In this document: positions 1-9,785 of the stretch, one piece after another | How positions within the stretch are numbered: position 1 is the first letter of the stretch | Layout of the letters: every line of letters starts with the position of its first letter | Source: Trichococcus flocculiformis | GTDB taxonomy: Bacteria > Bacillota > Bacilli > Lactobacillales > Aerococcaceae | Direction of reading: 5' to 3' | Assembly (NCBI RefSeq): GCF_900113645.1 | Contig: NZ_FOQC01000002.1 | Span: forward strand, 41,420-105,419 | Length of the DNA stretch: 64,000 bases | Notes under the pieces: model-generated | What the model saw: the letters and a program-made list of their open reading frames with translations, nothing else | Databases searched by the model: none | Told to the model about the DNA's origin: nothing | Program-made: the position numbers and the translations under genes

Positions 1-81
1 TTGTCCGATTCTTTCGGGTTATCGGACAACCCACACTACATTCCTTCTACGATTGTCCGATTCTTCCCGGTTATCGGACAA
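1..81 (+). repeat. two dyad repeats, C-type, 52 bp apart
   Basis: Two 29-nt units at 1-29 and 53-81. Each has 9-nt perfect inverted arms (TTGTCCGAT / ATCGGACAA) around an 11-nt non-palindromic centre (TCTTTCGGGTT or TCTTCCCGGTT). The start-to-start distance is 52 nt, the same period as the larger arrays at 9.9 and 11.2 kb. The window starts exactly on a unit, so more copies may lie upstream. The arms differ from the larger arrays by a paired C-G to G-C change. Confidence 0.85.
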
Positions 82-173
82 CTTTAAAATGCAACAGCCG
101 ATAACCCCAAAATAAAAACGCAGGCCAAGTCTCATCCCAAGAATGATCCTTGCCCTGCGCAACTATTTCGATA

Positions 174-386
174 TCAGATTTCGTACTCCACAGCCCGTCT
201 GGCTTCGTCCTCAGTTGCTTCTTTGTACATTTTGCGGGTTTTCTTCTTGCCGACGCCTTCTACCCACCATTGCCAGAAATCGTCGTCCTTGTGATGGGAA
301 ATCCCACCCATCAGGATGCCCCGTTTGTAGACATTAAGTTCCGTATATTCCGCATTTGTTTTGTCCGATTTCAGCCAAAAAATCAT
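174..386 (-). CDS. small hypothetical protein (70 aa)
   Basis: I do not recognise this protein. The frame encodes about 70 residues rich in Lys, Glu and Trp (FWQWW in the middle) with a charged helical-looking C-terminus and no signal or membrane segment. The ATG at 386 is preceded by AAGAAGG with 7-nt spacing, so this start is preferred over the GTG six bases earlier. It lies downstream of jetD on the same strand with about 160 bp between them. It could be an extra small gene following the Wadjet operon, an unrelated chromosomal gene or a chance frame. The good ribosome binding site favours a real gene, but no family match was possible. Confidence 0.45.
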   Translation of the reverse strand: MIFWLKSDKTNAEYTELNVYKRGILMGGISHHKDDDFWQWWVEGVGKKKTRKMYKEATEDEARRAVEYEI

Positions 387-470
387 CTGCACGCCTTCTT
401 TCGTTCGATTTTGTTGATATGCTTTATAAGTGCTTGAAAAATCCCATAAAGCAACTCTACTCCTAAATCA

Positions 471-502
471 AAAAGGTTTCAACAAAAAAAATGAACCTTA
501 CG
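471..502 (-). terminator. weak terminator after jetD
   Basis: On the minus strand an AAGGTT / AACCTT stem with a T-rich loop is followed by more T residues, 40-70 bp past the jetD stop. The stem is short, so this is a weak call. Confidence 0.35.
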
Positions 503-544
503 CGTTACACACTGTGAACAAACTTCCTCTAAGCTCACAAAACA

Positions 545-1894
545 TCAGTATTCACCTTCGCAGAGAAGCCTCATTTCCGCCAGCAACGCATCCAAAATCC
601 CTTCCTGATAGCCGGCGACTTTCTTTTCCGCCATCAGGTCCGCCAGACCGCGGAGCTCACCCGCTTGAACCCGCTTCAGCTTCTGCAGCCTTTTGTCATC
701 GATTTCCGTTACCGGTTTTGAGGCCAAATAGTGGTCGGTGGTCATCCCGATCAACTGAAGTTTTTCACCATACCGTCGTTTCAACGTATCCGCCATTAGC
801 AAGCCTTCCGGATCGAAATCGCCGGAATAGTACAAGGTGATCCCCTCATCCGGAATCCGTTCCAACAGCAGCCAGACCGCATAGCGGAACTGGCCATTCG
901 TGCAGACCATCGGACAGTCCGGGAAAGCATCCAGCAAGATGGAATACACGCCTGAATTTTCGATCAGGAAAATCTGTTTGCCTTTGCCGGGCCGGATCCA
1001 TGAGATATCCAAAAGCTGGCGCACCGGAACATTCCACGGGATCCGATCCAGACAGGCATCCTGCCACATGGCGATTGGCTCCTTCCCGCGATAGGCGATG
1101 AGCCCGTTCACGGCGGTGAAATTCATGATGTCATCCTTGATGATCTTGAACAGTCCGTAGATTTCATTTTCCAGTTCCGCTTTCGACAAGAATCCGTTCA
1201 TCGCTTGGGCTGACTCGGCCTCGGCATACTGTTGATAAAGCATCGTGAAAAGCAACTGTCCAGTCAGGCCACTCGAATCGAAAGCATGCGGATTGCCGGT
1301 GATACGGTGGGCGAAGACCGGTAATTTCGTGTATTCCTGCGGGAGATTCCTCAGGGCTTCCGCAACGTTCCTGAAGGCAGCCAAGCAAGCAGTTGGCTCC
1401 TTTAGGAACCAGCCCAAGTATGCGGTGTTGCGGTTGCGGCTGAAGACCATCCTGAACAGTGGATAAATCTCACCAATCTCCACCAGGAAAGAGCCGTATT
1501 CCGTTTCGGCATCTTCCGCGAGCTCCTGTTTCGTTTTGAGCTGCTTGCCGCTTACGCTCTCCACAACCAGCTCGAAAGGGATCGGCTCGAATTTGCTCTG
1601 CTCATAATTGCGCAGGAAATCGCTGATTTTGATGCTCTTGGTTTTTTCCCATTCCCATTGCGCAAGGCCCATGAACGTCAACAACGGTTCTGTATCGACT
1701 TTTTTGAAAAGCGACTTGCTGATGGTGCCAGTGAAGCGCCCGAAGCTCTCGTATTTTTTATGGATTTGTTTGATGCAGATGACCATAACCGGCTTGCCCG
1801 CAAAATAGCGGATGGCTTCTTCTTTCAGTTTCTCATCCAGTTTGTCCACCCCCAGCACTTTTCGGACCGGCATCTTCAAAAAGATCATCTTCAT
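545..1894 (-). CDS. jetD: Wadjet type II nuclease subunit JetD (TIGR02679/DUF2399-like)
   Basis: JetD is the Toprim-type nuclease of the Wadjet anti-plasmid system. It cleaves DNA that the JetABC SMC-like motor has recognised as a small circle. The C-terminal part has the Toprim features: an ENSGVYS motif at about residues 310-316 (the acidic first motif) and SGDFDPEG at about 357-364 (the DxD metal-binding pair), as in topoisomerase VI A subunits. Length (about 450 aa) fits the family. The frame overlaps the end of jetC by about 60 nt. The start is uncertain: ATG 1894, ATG 1873 and downstream GTG codons are all possible and none has a strong ribosome binding site. It is the last gene of jetABCD. 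Confidence 0.88.
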   Translation of the reverse strand: MKMIFLKMPVRKVLGVDKLDEKLKEEAIRYFAGKPVMVICIKQIHKKYESFGRFTGTISKSLFKKVDTEPLLTFMGLAQWEWEKTKSIKISDFLRNYEQSKFEPIPFELVVESVSGKQLKTKQELAEDAETEYGSFLVEIGEIYPLFRMVFSRNRNTAYLGWFLKEPTACLAAFRNVAEALRNLPQEYTKLPVFAHRITGNPHAFDSSGLTGQLLFTMLYQQYAEAESAQAMNGFLSKAELENEIYGLFKIIKDDIMNFTAVNGLIAYRGKEPIAMWQDACLDRIPWNVPVRQLLDISWIRPGKGKQIFLIENSGVYSILLDAFPDCPMVCTNGQFRYAVWLLLERIPDEGITLYYSGDFDPEGLLMADTLKRRYGEKLQLIGMTTDHYLASKPVTEIDDKRLQKLKRVQAGELRGLADLMAEKKVAGYQEGILDALLAEMRLLCEGEY

Positions 1895-4800
1895 CAGGCA
1901 GCATCAGCGTTTTCACTTTCCCGTCCCAATGGTACTGGATCGTCGAGACGGTCGGCGCATTCTTGGGCCGAATCAGTTCGTACGTGTTCAGGCTGGAGAC
2001 CGTATGGTATTCTCCGTAGAGCGCCTGGGAATTCATCATATAATTGAACTCCAGTTGCTCCGTGGCCTTGAACAGTTCGGCGATGTTCAGATCGTCGATG
2101 CCGGCAAACGCCTCATCCAGCGTGATGATGTAAGGGGCGTCCTTCCCGGCGTCCTGGTAACGTGAATACATGGCGGTGAAGAGCGGCAAATACATCGCGA
2201 TCGCTTTTTCGCCCCCGCTGAACTGATTGAACTTGTTGTTGGAAAGTTCCTTCATGACTTCGTTTTTCCGGTGATAACACAGTTCGAAGCTAAACCATTT
2301 CCGGTAATCCAACACATCCTGCAACACCTGATAAAGACTGTCTTCGCCATTGGATTCGTCGCGCATCTGTTTAGCCTGCTCGATGCGTTCCTGGAAATGC
2401 TGCTTTATCGCTTCCGTATCGCTTTCCTTCATGATGTTCCGATCTTTGCGCAACAGTTCCACTAGTCGCGCTGTCGACAAGCCTTCGTCGCTTTCCGCCG
2501 CCTTCGGTTTCCATCTGATTGAGAGCGTCAGCCCGGAAGAATTATCCTGATGCTCGAGGATATCGTTCATCTTGGACACCCATTTTTGGGCATTGCCGAT
2601 CAGCGTCCGCAGCACATTCCCGATTGAATGGAAAATGATTTGTTCGAAAAGCTCTTCATCGCTTCTTCGCAGCACCAATTTTGCTTGTTCGATCTGATCC
2701 TCCAGGCGCTTTCTCAGGTCATCAGGACTTCTCCAGGCACCCTCCGAGTTCACTTGGTAGATCCTGATTTGGTTTGCGTGACGCCAAATTTCCATTTTAT
2801 CGCGGAATTCCTGAGCCTCGAACTCGTTGAACCAAGCCGGAGCAGCAATAATCTGGTCTTGGATGATTTTGGGACGGTAGTCGATCAGGTCCGACTCCAT
2901 TTGCCGATGGACGGCATCCAGATTTCCTTCCAACTGCGTCAAGCGATTCTCTTGGTTGGTCCAATTCCTTAAGTAGTCTTCGGCTAAAGCAACCAGAACT
3001 TTATCCCCACCTTTGCCGTATCTGGCGACTTCCTTCGCAAAGGTATCCCGCCATAGTTGCGTGTACGGTTTTTCGAAGCGGATCTGTTCTTCGATTTGTT
3101 TCAGGTTCAGACTGATGACCGTGAGCTTGTTATTGTGTTCAATTCGCTCATCTTGGATAGACTCCTTGCGGGTTCCCCCTTTCCGGATGTTCCGGATGCA
3201 GTATTCGATCCGCTCGGTGATTTCGGCTACATTGTTGATTTTCTGCAGTTCCAGATTCGAAGCCAATTGCCGTTCGAGCGTATGTTGCTTGGCTGCCTCT
3301 TCATCGAATTCCGCCAGCATTTCCTGGAGCTCCTCACGCTGCACGCGCAGCAATTCTTCGGCTCCCGCTCTGTTGTCGTCAATGTGCTTCCGGTCAGAGA
3401 CTGTGCCCGTCCAGTCTTGGAAGGCAGCCTGATAATCTTCTTGGCACTTTTCGGCCTCTTCGTATTCAACCAAGGTAAAGCCGATCGTGTTGCCTTTAGC
3501 CTTTTGATGCAGCGTGATCCTTAAGTTATCCGCCTGATTTTTGATTTCCTGCAGTTCCCTTTGTTTTCGCGCCAATTCGTTTTCGCCGCGACTGATTTCT
3601 CCTTCCATCTCCAAAATATTCTGGTTGGCGAAGGCAAGTTCCTTGTCGACAGGAAGCCGCGTCAGATCGGCATCGATTGCGGCCAAGTCTGCCAACAATC
3701 GGCTCTCTATCTCAGCTGATGTTTGCAGCTCTTCCTGCAGCCTATCGATTTCCTCCTCCAAAGAGCGGATTTTTTCGACCCTGTAGCGTTCCCGACTGGC
3801 TTTGCCGATGTAGCTAGCCTGATGGTCCGTGTCCGCTTTCCCTCTCAGCGAAAACAAGCGGTAGCTTCCGTCTTCCACAATGATCGGAGCCGCGGAGTCG
3901 GACTCGCAACAGTCGATGACTGCAATCGATTGGAGGATGTCCTGCACATAGCCGGCATCCAAACTGCGCCCGCTGCTGTCGGGGACGAGGAAATCAGCCA
4001 ATGTCTGCGTGAAGAACTGCGGATTCGGCAACAATTGTCTGTCGCCTTCCAAATCCAAACTCGTTTCGGAAAGCAAGGCATCCAAAAAACCGGTCTCCAT
4101 CAATGCGCTCTCGATGGCATTGCGTTTCTCATCGGCCAAGTCGGCCCTAAAATCGACACAGGAGTAGAAAGGTTCAGCCGCAATGCCCGCTTGCACCAAT
4201 TGTTCGCGGTAGTTCCGGCTGGCTTGGCTACGTTCCGGAATCGGATCCTTTTTATCCTTCCAGGCACGGATTTCTTTTTCGTGCTCCGTGATGGTATTCC
4301 CTACCAATTCCATCCGGCTCCTGATCGGCAGCAGCTCATTGCTGACGCGCTGTTTCTCATTGTTGGCAGCCGCGTAGATCGGCTCAGTCACGAGCGCGAA
4401 TCGGATCGTTTTCGCATACAGCCCTTCTAGTTTGCGAAGTACCTCGCTGTATTCGTTTTGCGGCACCGTGAAATGCGCTTGGTTTTGCCAGTGGCTGAAA
4501 TCGCTGATCAGCTTTTCCTTTTCATCCGTAAATATGCCCTGCCAATGGCGCTGATTTTTACGGTCTGCTTCCAATTTTTCGGCTATGTCGCCAAGTTCCT
4601 TGTCGATGCGTTTCTGAATGCCCAAAGTTGCGTTCAGTTCCTTAAACAGCGAGACCATGTCGCGCAGATGCTTCAGATATTCGCGGTTCTGTGATTTCCA
4701 ATAATCGAAGGAATGCTGCCCCGCCTTCCTTTCGAAGTCAGCCAAATGCTGCTCATGTTCGGAAAGGTATCCGGAGCCTTCCGCGTGTTCCGCCATTTCA

Positions 4801-6011
4801 TCGGTCAAAGCGGCCAATTCCTTTTCGGCCCGTTCCAAATTCTGGATGTGGCGTTCCAGCTTTTCGCGTGTTTCAGCAACCTGCGTTTCCTTTTTGTTGA
4901 CTTTGTCGCTGTGCCTCTGCAGAGCATTCTTACTGCTCTCCAGATCATTCTTGAGTTGTGTCCCCTTTTCGATCAGCTGATAGGCTTTATTCTGCTTCAG
5001 CTCATCCTGTTCCTTCCGCCAGAGCGAAAGATTCAGTTCCAGCTCCGCCTGTTCCTTCTGCAGCCCAGCCAAAATGCCGCTGAGTTCTTCTTGTTGTGCC
5101 GTATCCGCGTCTATCTTGGCTTGCTTCTGCTTTGTTATCCTGTCGTTCTCCAGCCAACGGTTCGCCAACTGCCTCAGTTTCTCTTCATACATGCCCTCGT
5201 AGCTCTGCTTGATTTTGCCTACTGCTTTGGCTTCGCGTTCGAACTGGCTGAGCCTTTCGCGGCTGGCATCAATCTGCTCCAGTGTCCGTGAAACTGGCTG
5301 GAGGTCGTCTTCCTTCAGCGCTGGCAGCGCATTCGTCAAAATGTTGTAGATCGCTGTCGGGGTGAATTCCCGGGATAATTTCGGACTGCGCAATTCCATC
5401 AACAATTTGATGCAGTCCTCGAATTTCCCGAGACTGTCGAACCCAAAGATGCGTTCGTTCACGAATTCCTGGTAATCCTTCTGGGAATTCATCACTTTTC
5501 CGCCCTCGGCAATCCGGTTGATCAATTGCCGTTTGGACAGAGGCTGCAGCTGCTCCCTTTTCAGCTCCTCAAACAGGCTGAAGTCCATGCCTATTCGCCT
5601 GCCGTCCGTGATTCCGAAGTACCATTTCCCCAACGAGCCTCCCCGTTTGGCCTGCAGTCCGATGCCGACCGTCAGATAGGAATCCTGTTCTTTCCGTTTG
5701 AATTCCAGGAAGAGATAACCCGTCCGTTCCTGAATCTTCGACACCTGCTCCTCACCCAAAAGATAATCTTCCATCTTTCTGGCGCGGCTTCCGAAAGAAT
5801 CCAGCCGAGTCGGGTCCGTTTTGCCGTCCAACAAGGTAGGCAGCAGACTCTGCATCGTCACCGATTTACCCGATCCGTTGGAGCCACGCAACAACATTTT
5901 CCCGTCAGCGAACTCAAAATATTGTTCGTCGTAGTACCAGAAATTGACGATTCCGGCTCTGTTCATTACCCATTTATTCGTTTTGTTCACTGCTGTCTCC
6001 CTCATCTCCAT
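1833..6011 (-). CDS. jetC: Wadjet type II SMC-like ATPase JetC (TIGR02680)
   Basis: JetC is the SMC/MukB-like motor of Wadjet that is thought to extrude DNA loops together with JetA and JetB. The N-terminus has the TIGR02680 signature NRAGIVNFWYYDEQ followed by Walker A GSNGSGKS at residues 43-50. The middle, roughly residues 230-1150, is long charged heptad-like sequence typical of SMC coiled coils. The C-terminal head has the ABC signature FSGGEKA (about 1260) and Walker B TLDEAFAGID (about 1300). The open frame extends to 6092, but ATG 6011 is preceded by AGGAGG with 6-nt spacing and gives 1392 aa. It overlaps the 3' end of jetB by 38 nt, implying translational coupling. The gene is intact. 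Confidence 0.93.
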   Translation of the reverse strand: MEMRETAVNKTNKWVMNRAGIVNFWYYDEQYFEFADGKMLLRGSNGSGKSVTMQSLLPTLLDGKTDPTRLDSFGSRARKMEDYLLGEEQVSKIQERTGYLFLEFKRKEQDSYLTVGIGLQAKRGGSLGKWYFGITDGRRIGMDFSLFEELKREQLQPLSKRQLINRIAEGGKVMNSQKDYQEFVNERIFGFDSLGKFEDCIKLLMELRSPKLSREFTPTAIYNILTNALPALKEDDLQPVSRTLEQIDASRERLSQFEREAKAVGKIKQSYEGMYEEKLRQLANRWLENDRITKQKQAKIDADTAQQEELSGILAGLQKEQAELELNLSLWRKEQDELKQNKAYQLIEKGTQLKNDLESSKNALQRHSDKVNKKETQVAETREKLERHIQNLERAEKELAALTDEMAEHAEGSGYLSEHEQHLADFERKAGQHSFDYWKSQNREYLKHLRDMVSLFKELNATLGIQKRIDKELGDIAEKLEADRKNQRHWQGIFTDEKEKLISDFSHWQNQAHFTVPQNEYSEVLRKLEGLYAKTIRFALVTEPIYAAANNEKQRVSNELLPIRSRMELVGNTITEHEKEIRAWKDKKDPIPERSQASRNYREQLVQAGIAAEPFYSCVDFRADLADEKRNAIESALMETGFLDALLSETSLDLEGDRQLLPNPQFFTQTLADFLVPDSSGRSLDAGYVQDILQSIAVIDCCESDSAAPIIVEDGSYRLFSLRGKADTDHQASYIGKASRERYRVEKIRSLEEEIDRLQEELQTSAEIESRLLADLAAIDADLTRLPVDKELAFANQNILEMEGEISRGENELARKQRELQEIKNQADNLRITLHQKAKGNTIGFTLVEYEEAEKCQEDYQAAFQDWTGTVSDRKHIDDNRAGAEELLRVQREELQEMLAEFDEEAAKQHTLERQLASNLELQKINNVAEITERIEYCIRNIRKGGTRKESIQDERIEHNNKLTVISLNLKQIEEQIRFEKPYTQLWRDTFAKEVARYGKGGDKVLVALAEDYLRNWTNQENRLTQLEGNLDAVHRQMESDLIDYRPKIIQDQIIAAPAWFNEFEAQEFRDKMEIWRHANQIRIYQVNSEGAWRSPDDLRKRLEDQIEQAKLVLRRSDEELFEQIIFHSIGNVLRTLIGNAQKWVSKMNDILEHQDNSSGLTLSIRWKPKAAESDEGLSTARLVELLRKDRNIMKESDTEAIKQHFQERIEQAKQMRDESNGEDSLYQVLQDVLDYRKWFSFELCYHRKNEVMKELSNNKFNQFSGGEKAIAMYLPLFTAMYSRYQDAGKDAPYIITLDEAFAGIDDLNIAELFKATEQLEFNYMMNSQALYGEYHTVSSLNTYELIRPKNAPTVSTIQYHWDGKVKTLMLPDEDDLFEDAGPKSAGGGQTG

Positions 6012-7176
6012 CAAATTCCTCCTCAGGCAAATCGTCTTGCTCCAGCAATTTATGAAGGAAGTCCTGTGGATACTTTCCTGTATTGCGCGCAAATGTCGGG
6101 AGGATCGTGACGTTCCCGTCTCCGTCCTCCGTGAAGAAACGCCACTTGCTGCCGTTCTCCAGCATCAGTCTGGCCAGTTTCTTATCGGCGCTCTCGCGGT
6201 ATTCCTTCGACCAGCCCTTCCTGTTCTGGGTGGCATGCTGACCGATCAGAGCCAGCCATTGATTTTTCGATAAATGGATGCACCCATAAGCGTCAGGGGC
6301 GTAATCCGATTCCCGGATCATTTCCGCCAGCTGCAGCAGGCTCTCGTCCGCGGATTTCAGCATCGGAAAATAGGTCTGTTGCTTCAATCGTTCCTCAAGC
6401 GTCAGCATCGCCACATCCTTCGTCAACTCGAAGGTGTACGGCGTATTTTTTTCAAAAAAAGAACTGATGTACTGTTGCTGATTGCGCAGGTAATAGAACA
6501 GCCTGTCGTTCTCTTCGGTTCGGAGGATCGCCGGTTCCATCATCAGCCGCCTGAAAGCGACCGTGCTCGTCTCCTCGTCGGCCCGCTCCCGTTCCATCTG
6601 CACCAAGTCCCGCCAATCCTGGAATTGGGTGATATCTTCCGGATAGGAACGCATGAAATATTTGCTGTAGGGGCTGACTTTGTAGAGGACTTCAATGGAC
6701 TCGGAGGTCGCGAAATCATCGGTCTTGCCCTCGATCGTATCGATCAATTGCATGTCAGTCATCACGTTCAGGACGCGCACTAGGCTTTTTCGGTGGTTGA
6801 AATTGGTCCAGTCCAGGAGGTCCCGTTCAGGATAAAACAGGTCCAGTTCATCAACGAGTTCATTGATCAGAAAAGCCTCGCCTTCGCTTTTATCCTCCGT
6901 ATAGGCCATCGCACAGGCAAACAGGGCATAATCCATCGGCTCGTTGAAAGTCATGATGCCCATCCAATCCTGGGATTCAAATGGGATTTTTTCCAACTTG
7001 ATGAATTTAGCATGCACAATCAGGCGCAGCCCGAATATTCTCTGGATGACGCGCTTCAGGTCGTTTTCGATGCGCAAAAGCTGGTGGTAGGCGTCCTTGT
7101 CGGTTTCCCGTATGATCCAAAAATTTTCAAAGAGGATGCTGAGTCCCTCGCGGATTTCCTCACTGGTTGCCGGCAT
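5974..7176 (-). CDS. jetB: Wadjet type II subunit JetB (DUF2398/TIGR02678-like)
   Basis: JetB is the MukE-like winged-helix accessory subunit that binds the JetA kleisin and the JetC motor. The protein is 400 aa and mostly alpha-helical, with an acidic C-terminal tail (DEGDSSEQNE). Assignment to the DUF2398 family rests on overall pattern (for example YALFACAMAY and LLDWTNFNHRKSLVRVLNVM) and on its place between jetA and jetC. ATG 7176 is chosen because AGGGGG lies 9 nt upstream; an upstream GTG at 7185 is embedded in that site. It overlaps the jetA stop by about 17 nt and jetC by 38 nt, so the operon is tightly packed. Confidence 0.85.
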   Translation of the reverse strand: MPATSEEIREGLSILFENFWIIRETDKDAYHQLLRIENDLKRVIQRIFGLRLIVHAKFIKLEKIPFESQDWMGIMTFNEPMDYALFACAMAYTEDKSEGEAFLINELVDELDLFYPERDLLDWTNFNHRKSLVRVLNVMTDMQLIDTIEGKTDDFATSESIEVLYKVSPYSKYFMRSYPEDITQFQDWRDLVQMERERADEETSTVAFRRLMMEPAILRTEENDRLFYYLRNQQQYISSFFEKNTPYTFELTKDVAMLTLEERLKQQTYFPMLKSADESLLQLAEMIRESDYAPDAYGCIHLSKNQWLALIGQHATQNRKGWSKEYRESADKKLARLMLENGSKWRFFTEDGDGNVTILPTFARNTGKYPQDFLHKLLEQDDLPEEEFDGDEGDSSEQNE

Positions 7177-8641
7177 TCCTTTCACCCCCTGTCTTTTCCT
7201 TGTCGATCAGCGTATAGACGACATTCGGCATCTCCAAAAAGCCATCTTCGGATTCCAGCGTAACCTTTTTGTTCCTGTCCACCCTGATCGAAAACACTTG
7301 GCCGAATTCAGTCGCGATGGTCCGTTCCTCGTTCTGGAAGGACAGACTCAGCCACTTCAACAATAGTTTCCGGATCGGCGCATCCATATAGGGATGTTCG
7401 AGCAGATCGATTTTCCCGTTCCGGATATAGTGCTGCAGCGATTTTTCAAGTTCCTGGCGTTGCTTCAGATGGGCCGCGACGGCCTTATTCTTCGCCTGGG
7501 TATTGCGGGTGAAAGCGGTGGCGCTTGTCCTTTCCCGGTACTCCCTGATCCGCGGAATCGTTTCATGGACGGTCGCCGGAATATCCCAGATGTCCGCAAA
7601 TTTGTTGCTGGTTTCGAAAGGCTTCACATAATAGTGCTGCGTGTGAAAGGCACCGAATACCTGCGAGGAAAGCTGATGCGCTTCCTCAACGGACCGACAG
7701 TGCAGGAACCACTCAGCCAAGTGGATATAGTCCTTTTTCCGGCTCTGATGCTGTTGCATGCGGTCGCTGAAACGTTGGATCATCCGGGTGATTTTGCTGA
7801 TGGCCTGATTGGTCTGTTTCATTAAGGAACTGTACTCACTGGACTTCCCTTGCCCATCGATGAACCAAGCAAGCATCGTGTCCCAAATCCCAAACAGCTC
7901 CACCGTCAGTTTCCCCTCATCCAGAACCGTGTCGTCGAACCGGGGAATCTCTTTTTCATGGTTGATGACGCATCTGGCGACGAGCAGCAGTTTATCCTCG
8001 GATACACCCTGCAAAGCGTGCTGGATCTGATAGGAAGTGTTCTGCATCGTAACGATGAAGTCCCGCAGATAAAAAACGAACTGGTCTTTGAATACCAGGA
8101 ACGCCTCCGTCTGCATCTGGCTTTCCGTCCGTTCGCTGTTCAGATAGCCGATGTAGTCGGATGTATTGGTTTTGATGCTCGTAAAATGCGTGACGGTGTC
8201 CTGCCAAATATTGAACAGTTCCTTCTCGTCGGATTGTTGATCCAACTCCCTTATGGCTGACAGAAACCTTTCAAAAGTATTCTTATCCAAGGCCCCTCTG
8301 TTGTGGCCGGTCTTGCCGCTCAATTTCTCCAGCATCTCTTCGATGGCGATGCTGGTTTCGGAAATCTGGTAGCGGAAATGTTTGTTTTTGTATTCCGCTA
8401 TACTCTTCGGCTCACTCATTTCTTGACGAGTCTCCAAGTTTTGCCACCCCACCAGGCTGGTCAAGTCCTGATCCAATTCTTTTTCGGTATAGCCCGCAAA
8501 GCCCTCCAGACTCTGCATGTACTCCAGGACATCCCCGCGGTACAGCAAATCGTTCATCTTCCGATGCTGCTGATAGAAATAATGCATAATGGTGCGGTAA
8601 CGCTGGAAATTGTCCGCGGACAGATAACTCGCTTCATTCAT
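7160..8641 (-). CDS. jetA: Wadjet type II subunit JetA (DUF2397/TIGR02677-like)
   Basis: JetA is the kleisin-like (MukF-type) subunit of Wadjet. The family hallmark YLSADNFQRYRTIMHYFY lies at the N-terminus, followed by long helical segments. The last third includes AEWFLHC and AFGAFH-like hydrophobic helices. The frame is open to 8773 (537 aa), but a candidate promoter at 8747-8775 would put transcription start near 8740. ATG 8641 gives 493 aa, close to what I recall for the family. ATG 8713 is an alternative. An AAGGAG at about 8680 lacks a standard start codon at the right distance. First gene of the four-gene minus-strand operon. Confidence 0.82.
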   Translation of the reverse strand: MNEASYLSADNFQRYRTIMHYFYQQHRKMNDLLYRGDVLEYMQSLEGFAGYTEKELDQDLTSLVGWQNLETRQEMSEPKSIAEYKNKHFRYQISETSIAIEEMLEKLSGKTGHNRGALDKNTFERFLSAIRELDQQSDEKELFNIWQDTVTHFTSIKTNTSDYIGYLNSERTESQMQTEAFLVFKDQFVFYLRDFIVTMQNTSYQIQHALQGVSEDKLLLVARCVINHEKEIPRFDDTVLDEGKLTVELFGIWDTMLAWFIDGQGKSSEYSSLMKQTNQAISKITRMIQRFSDRMQQHQSRKKDYIHLAEWFLHCRSVEEAHQLSSQVFGAFHTQHYYVKPFETSNKFADIWDIPATVHETIPRIREYRERTSATAFTRNTQAKNKAVAAHLKQRQELEKSLQHYIRNGKIDLLEHPYMDAPIRKLLLKWLSLSFQNEERTIATEFGQVFSIRVDRNKKVTLESEDGFLEMPNVVYTLIDKEKTGGERNAGNQ

Positions 8642-8746
8642 TTTACTGTACTCGATTGCGTCGGCCAGAATACTCACTCCTTGATCATGAATTATATGTA
8701 AAAAGCTTCCCATATTAATATCCGTAGTTCGTTGTTCCCACATCAA

Positions 8747-8775
8747 AATATAGCGATACATCCATTTTATCACAA
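8747..8775 (-). promoter_or_regulatory. candidate promoter of jetABCD
   Basis: Minus strand: TTGTGA (8770-8775), 17-nt spacer, TATATT (8747-8752). Placed between the divergent aldolase gene and jetA. The -10 is good and the -35 moderate. Confidence 0.5.
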
Positions 8776-8811
8776 TAGTTCCAAATTTTTTCCTGGAGAA
8801 TGAACTAGTGC

Positions 8812-8817
8812 TATACT
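8812..8817 (+). promoter_or_regulatory. candidate extended -10 promoter of the aldolase gene
   Basis: TATACT preceded by TGC, an extended -10 element, 80 bp before the aldolase start. No good -35 is visible. Confidence 0.4.
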
Positions 8818-8897
8818 GACCTTAGAAATCCTGATTCCACGAAAAAGCAGGGCCGGATTCGGATTTCGGAAATCTGAAAATCGAAGGAGTTTGTATC

Positions 8898-9785
8898 ATG
8901 AACAAAGAACAATTCGATATCATGAAAAATCGCAAAGGTTTCATTGCAGCGTTGGACCAAAGTGGCGGCAGCACTCCCAAGGCACTGGCTTTATACGGCA
9001 TTCAGGAAGATAGCTACAACGGCGAAGAAGAAATGTTCACACTAGTCCATGAGATGCGCTCCCGCATCATCACTTCGCCGGCTTTCAGTTCGGAACACAT
9101 CTTGGGAGCCATCCTGTTCGAACAAACGATGGACCGCAAAATCGATGACCTCTACACGGCCGACTACCTATGGGAAAAGAAACGCATCGTACCCTTCCTG
9201 AAAGTCGATAAAGGGCTTGATGCGGAAGCTGATGGCGTCCAGTTGATGAAACCGAATCCCGATCTGGACACCCTGCTTGCGCACGCAAACGAGCGCCACA
9301 TCTTCGGCACCAAGATGCGTTCCGTGATCAAATCAGCCAATCGTGAAGGCATCAAAAAAGTCGTCGCCCAGCAATTCGAAGTCGGCAAGCAGATCATTGC
9401 TGCGGGACTGATCCCGATCATCGAACCGGAAGTCGACATCCATAGTGCAGACAAAGCTGAATCGGAAACGATCCTCAAGGAAGAATTGTTGTTGGCGCTG
9501 GATGGGCTGCTGGCGGATCAGTTCGTGATGCTGAAGCTTTCGATTCCAACGGTTGATGATTTCTACAAGGAACTGATCGCCCATCTGCAAGTGGTGCGGG
9601 TTGTGGCTTTATCCGGCGGTTATTCTCGGGAAGAAGCCAATGAAAAATTGACCCACAATCCCGGATTGATCGCGAGCTTCTCGCGGGCGTTGTCCGAAGG
9701 TCTGAGCGCCGGCCTGAGCGATGATGAATTCCGGAACACCCTGGCCGAATCGATCCAATCCATCTACGACGCGTCGATGGTTTGA
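8898..9785 (+). CDS. fda: fructose-bisphosphate aldolase, class I
   Basis: Cleaves fructose 1,6-bisphosphate to dihydroxyacetone phosphate and glyceraldehyde 3-phosphate through a lysine Schiff base; cytosolic glycolysis. At 295 aa it matches the short bacterial class I family, as in staphylococci, rather than zinc class II. Visible markers are the N-terminal [14 protein letters not shown], the central IIEPEVD, and MLKLSIP, which carries the Schiff-base lysine. The ATG is preceded by AAGGAG with 8-nt spacing. It is monocistronic and divergent from the Wadjet operon. A 52-bp repeat array begins about 70 bp after the stop, and no clear terminator was seen between them. Confidence 0.93.
   Translation: MNKEQFDIMKNRKGFIAALDQSGGSTPKALALYGIQEDSYNGEEEMFTLVHEMRSRIITSPAFSSEHILGAILFEQTMDRKIDDLYTADYLWEKKRIVPFLKVDKGLDAEADGVQLMKPNPDLDTLLAHANERHIFGTKMRSVIKSANREGIKKVVAQQFEVGKQIIAAGLIPIIEPEVDIHSADKAESETILKEELLLALDGLLADQFVMLKLSIPTVDDFYKELIAHLQVVRVVALSGGYSREEANEKLTHNPGLIASFSRALSEGLSAGLSDDEFRNTLAESIQSIYDASMV

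Noticed and set aside
3723-4430. Long antisense ORFs inside jetC and other large genes
   Set aside because: They are shadows of codon usage in the GC-richer coding strand, without ribosome binding sites or family features.
545-8773. MukBEF-type or Wadjet type I system
   Set aside because: JetC has the TIGR02680 N-terminal signature, and the partners look like DUF2397, DUF2398 and DUF2399, which define type II.
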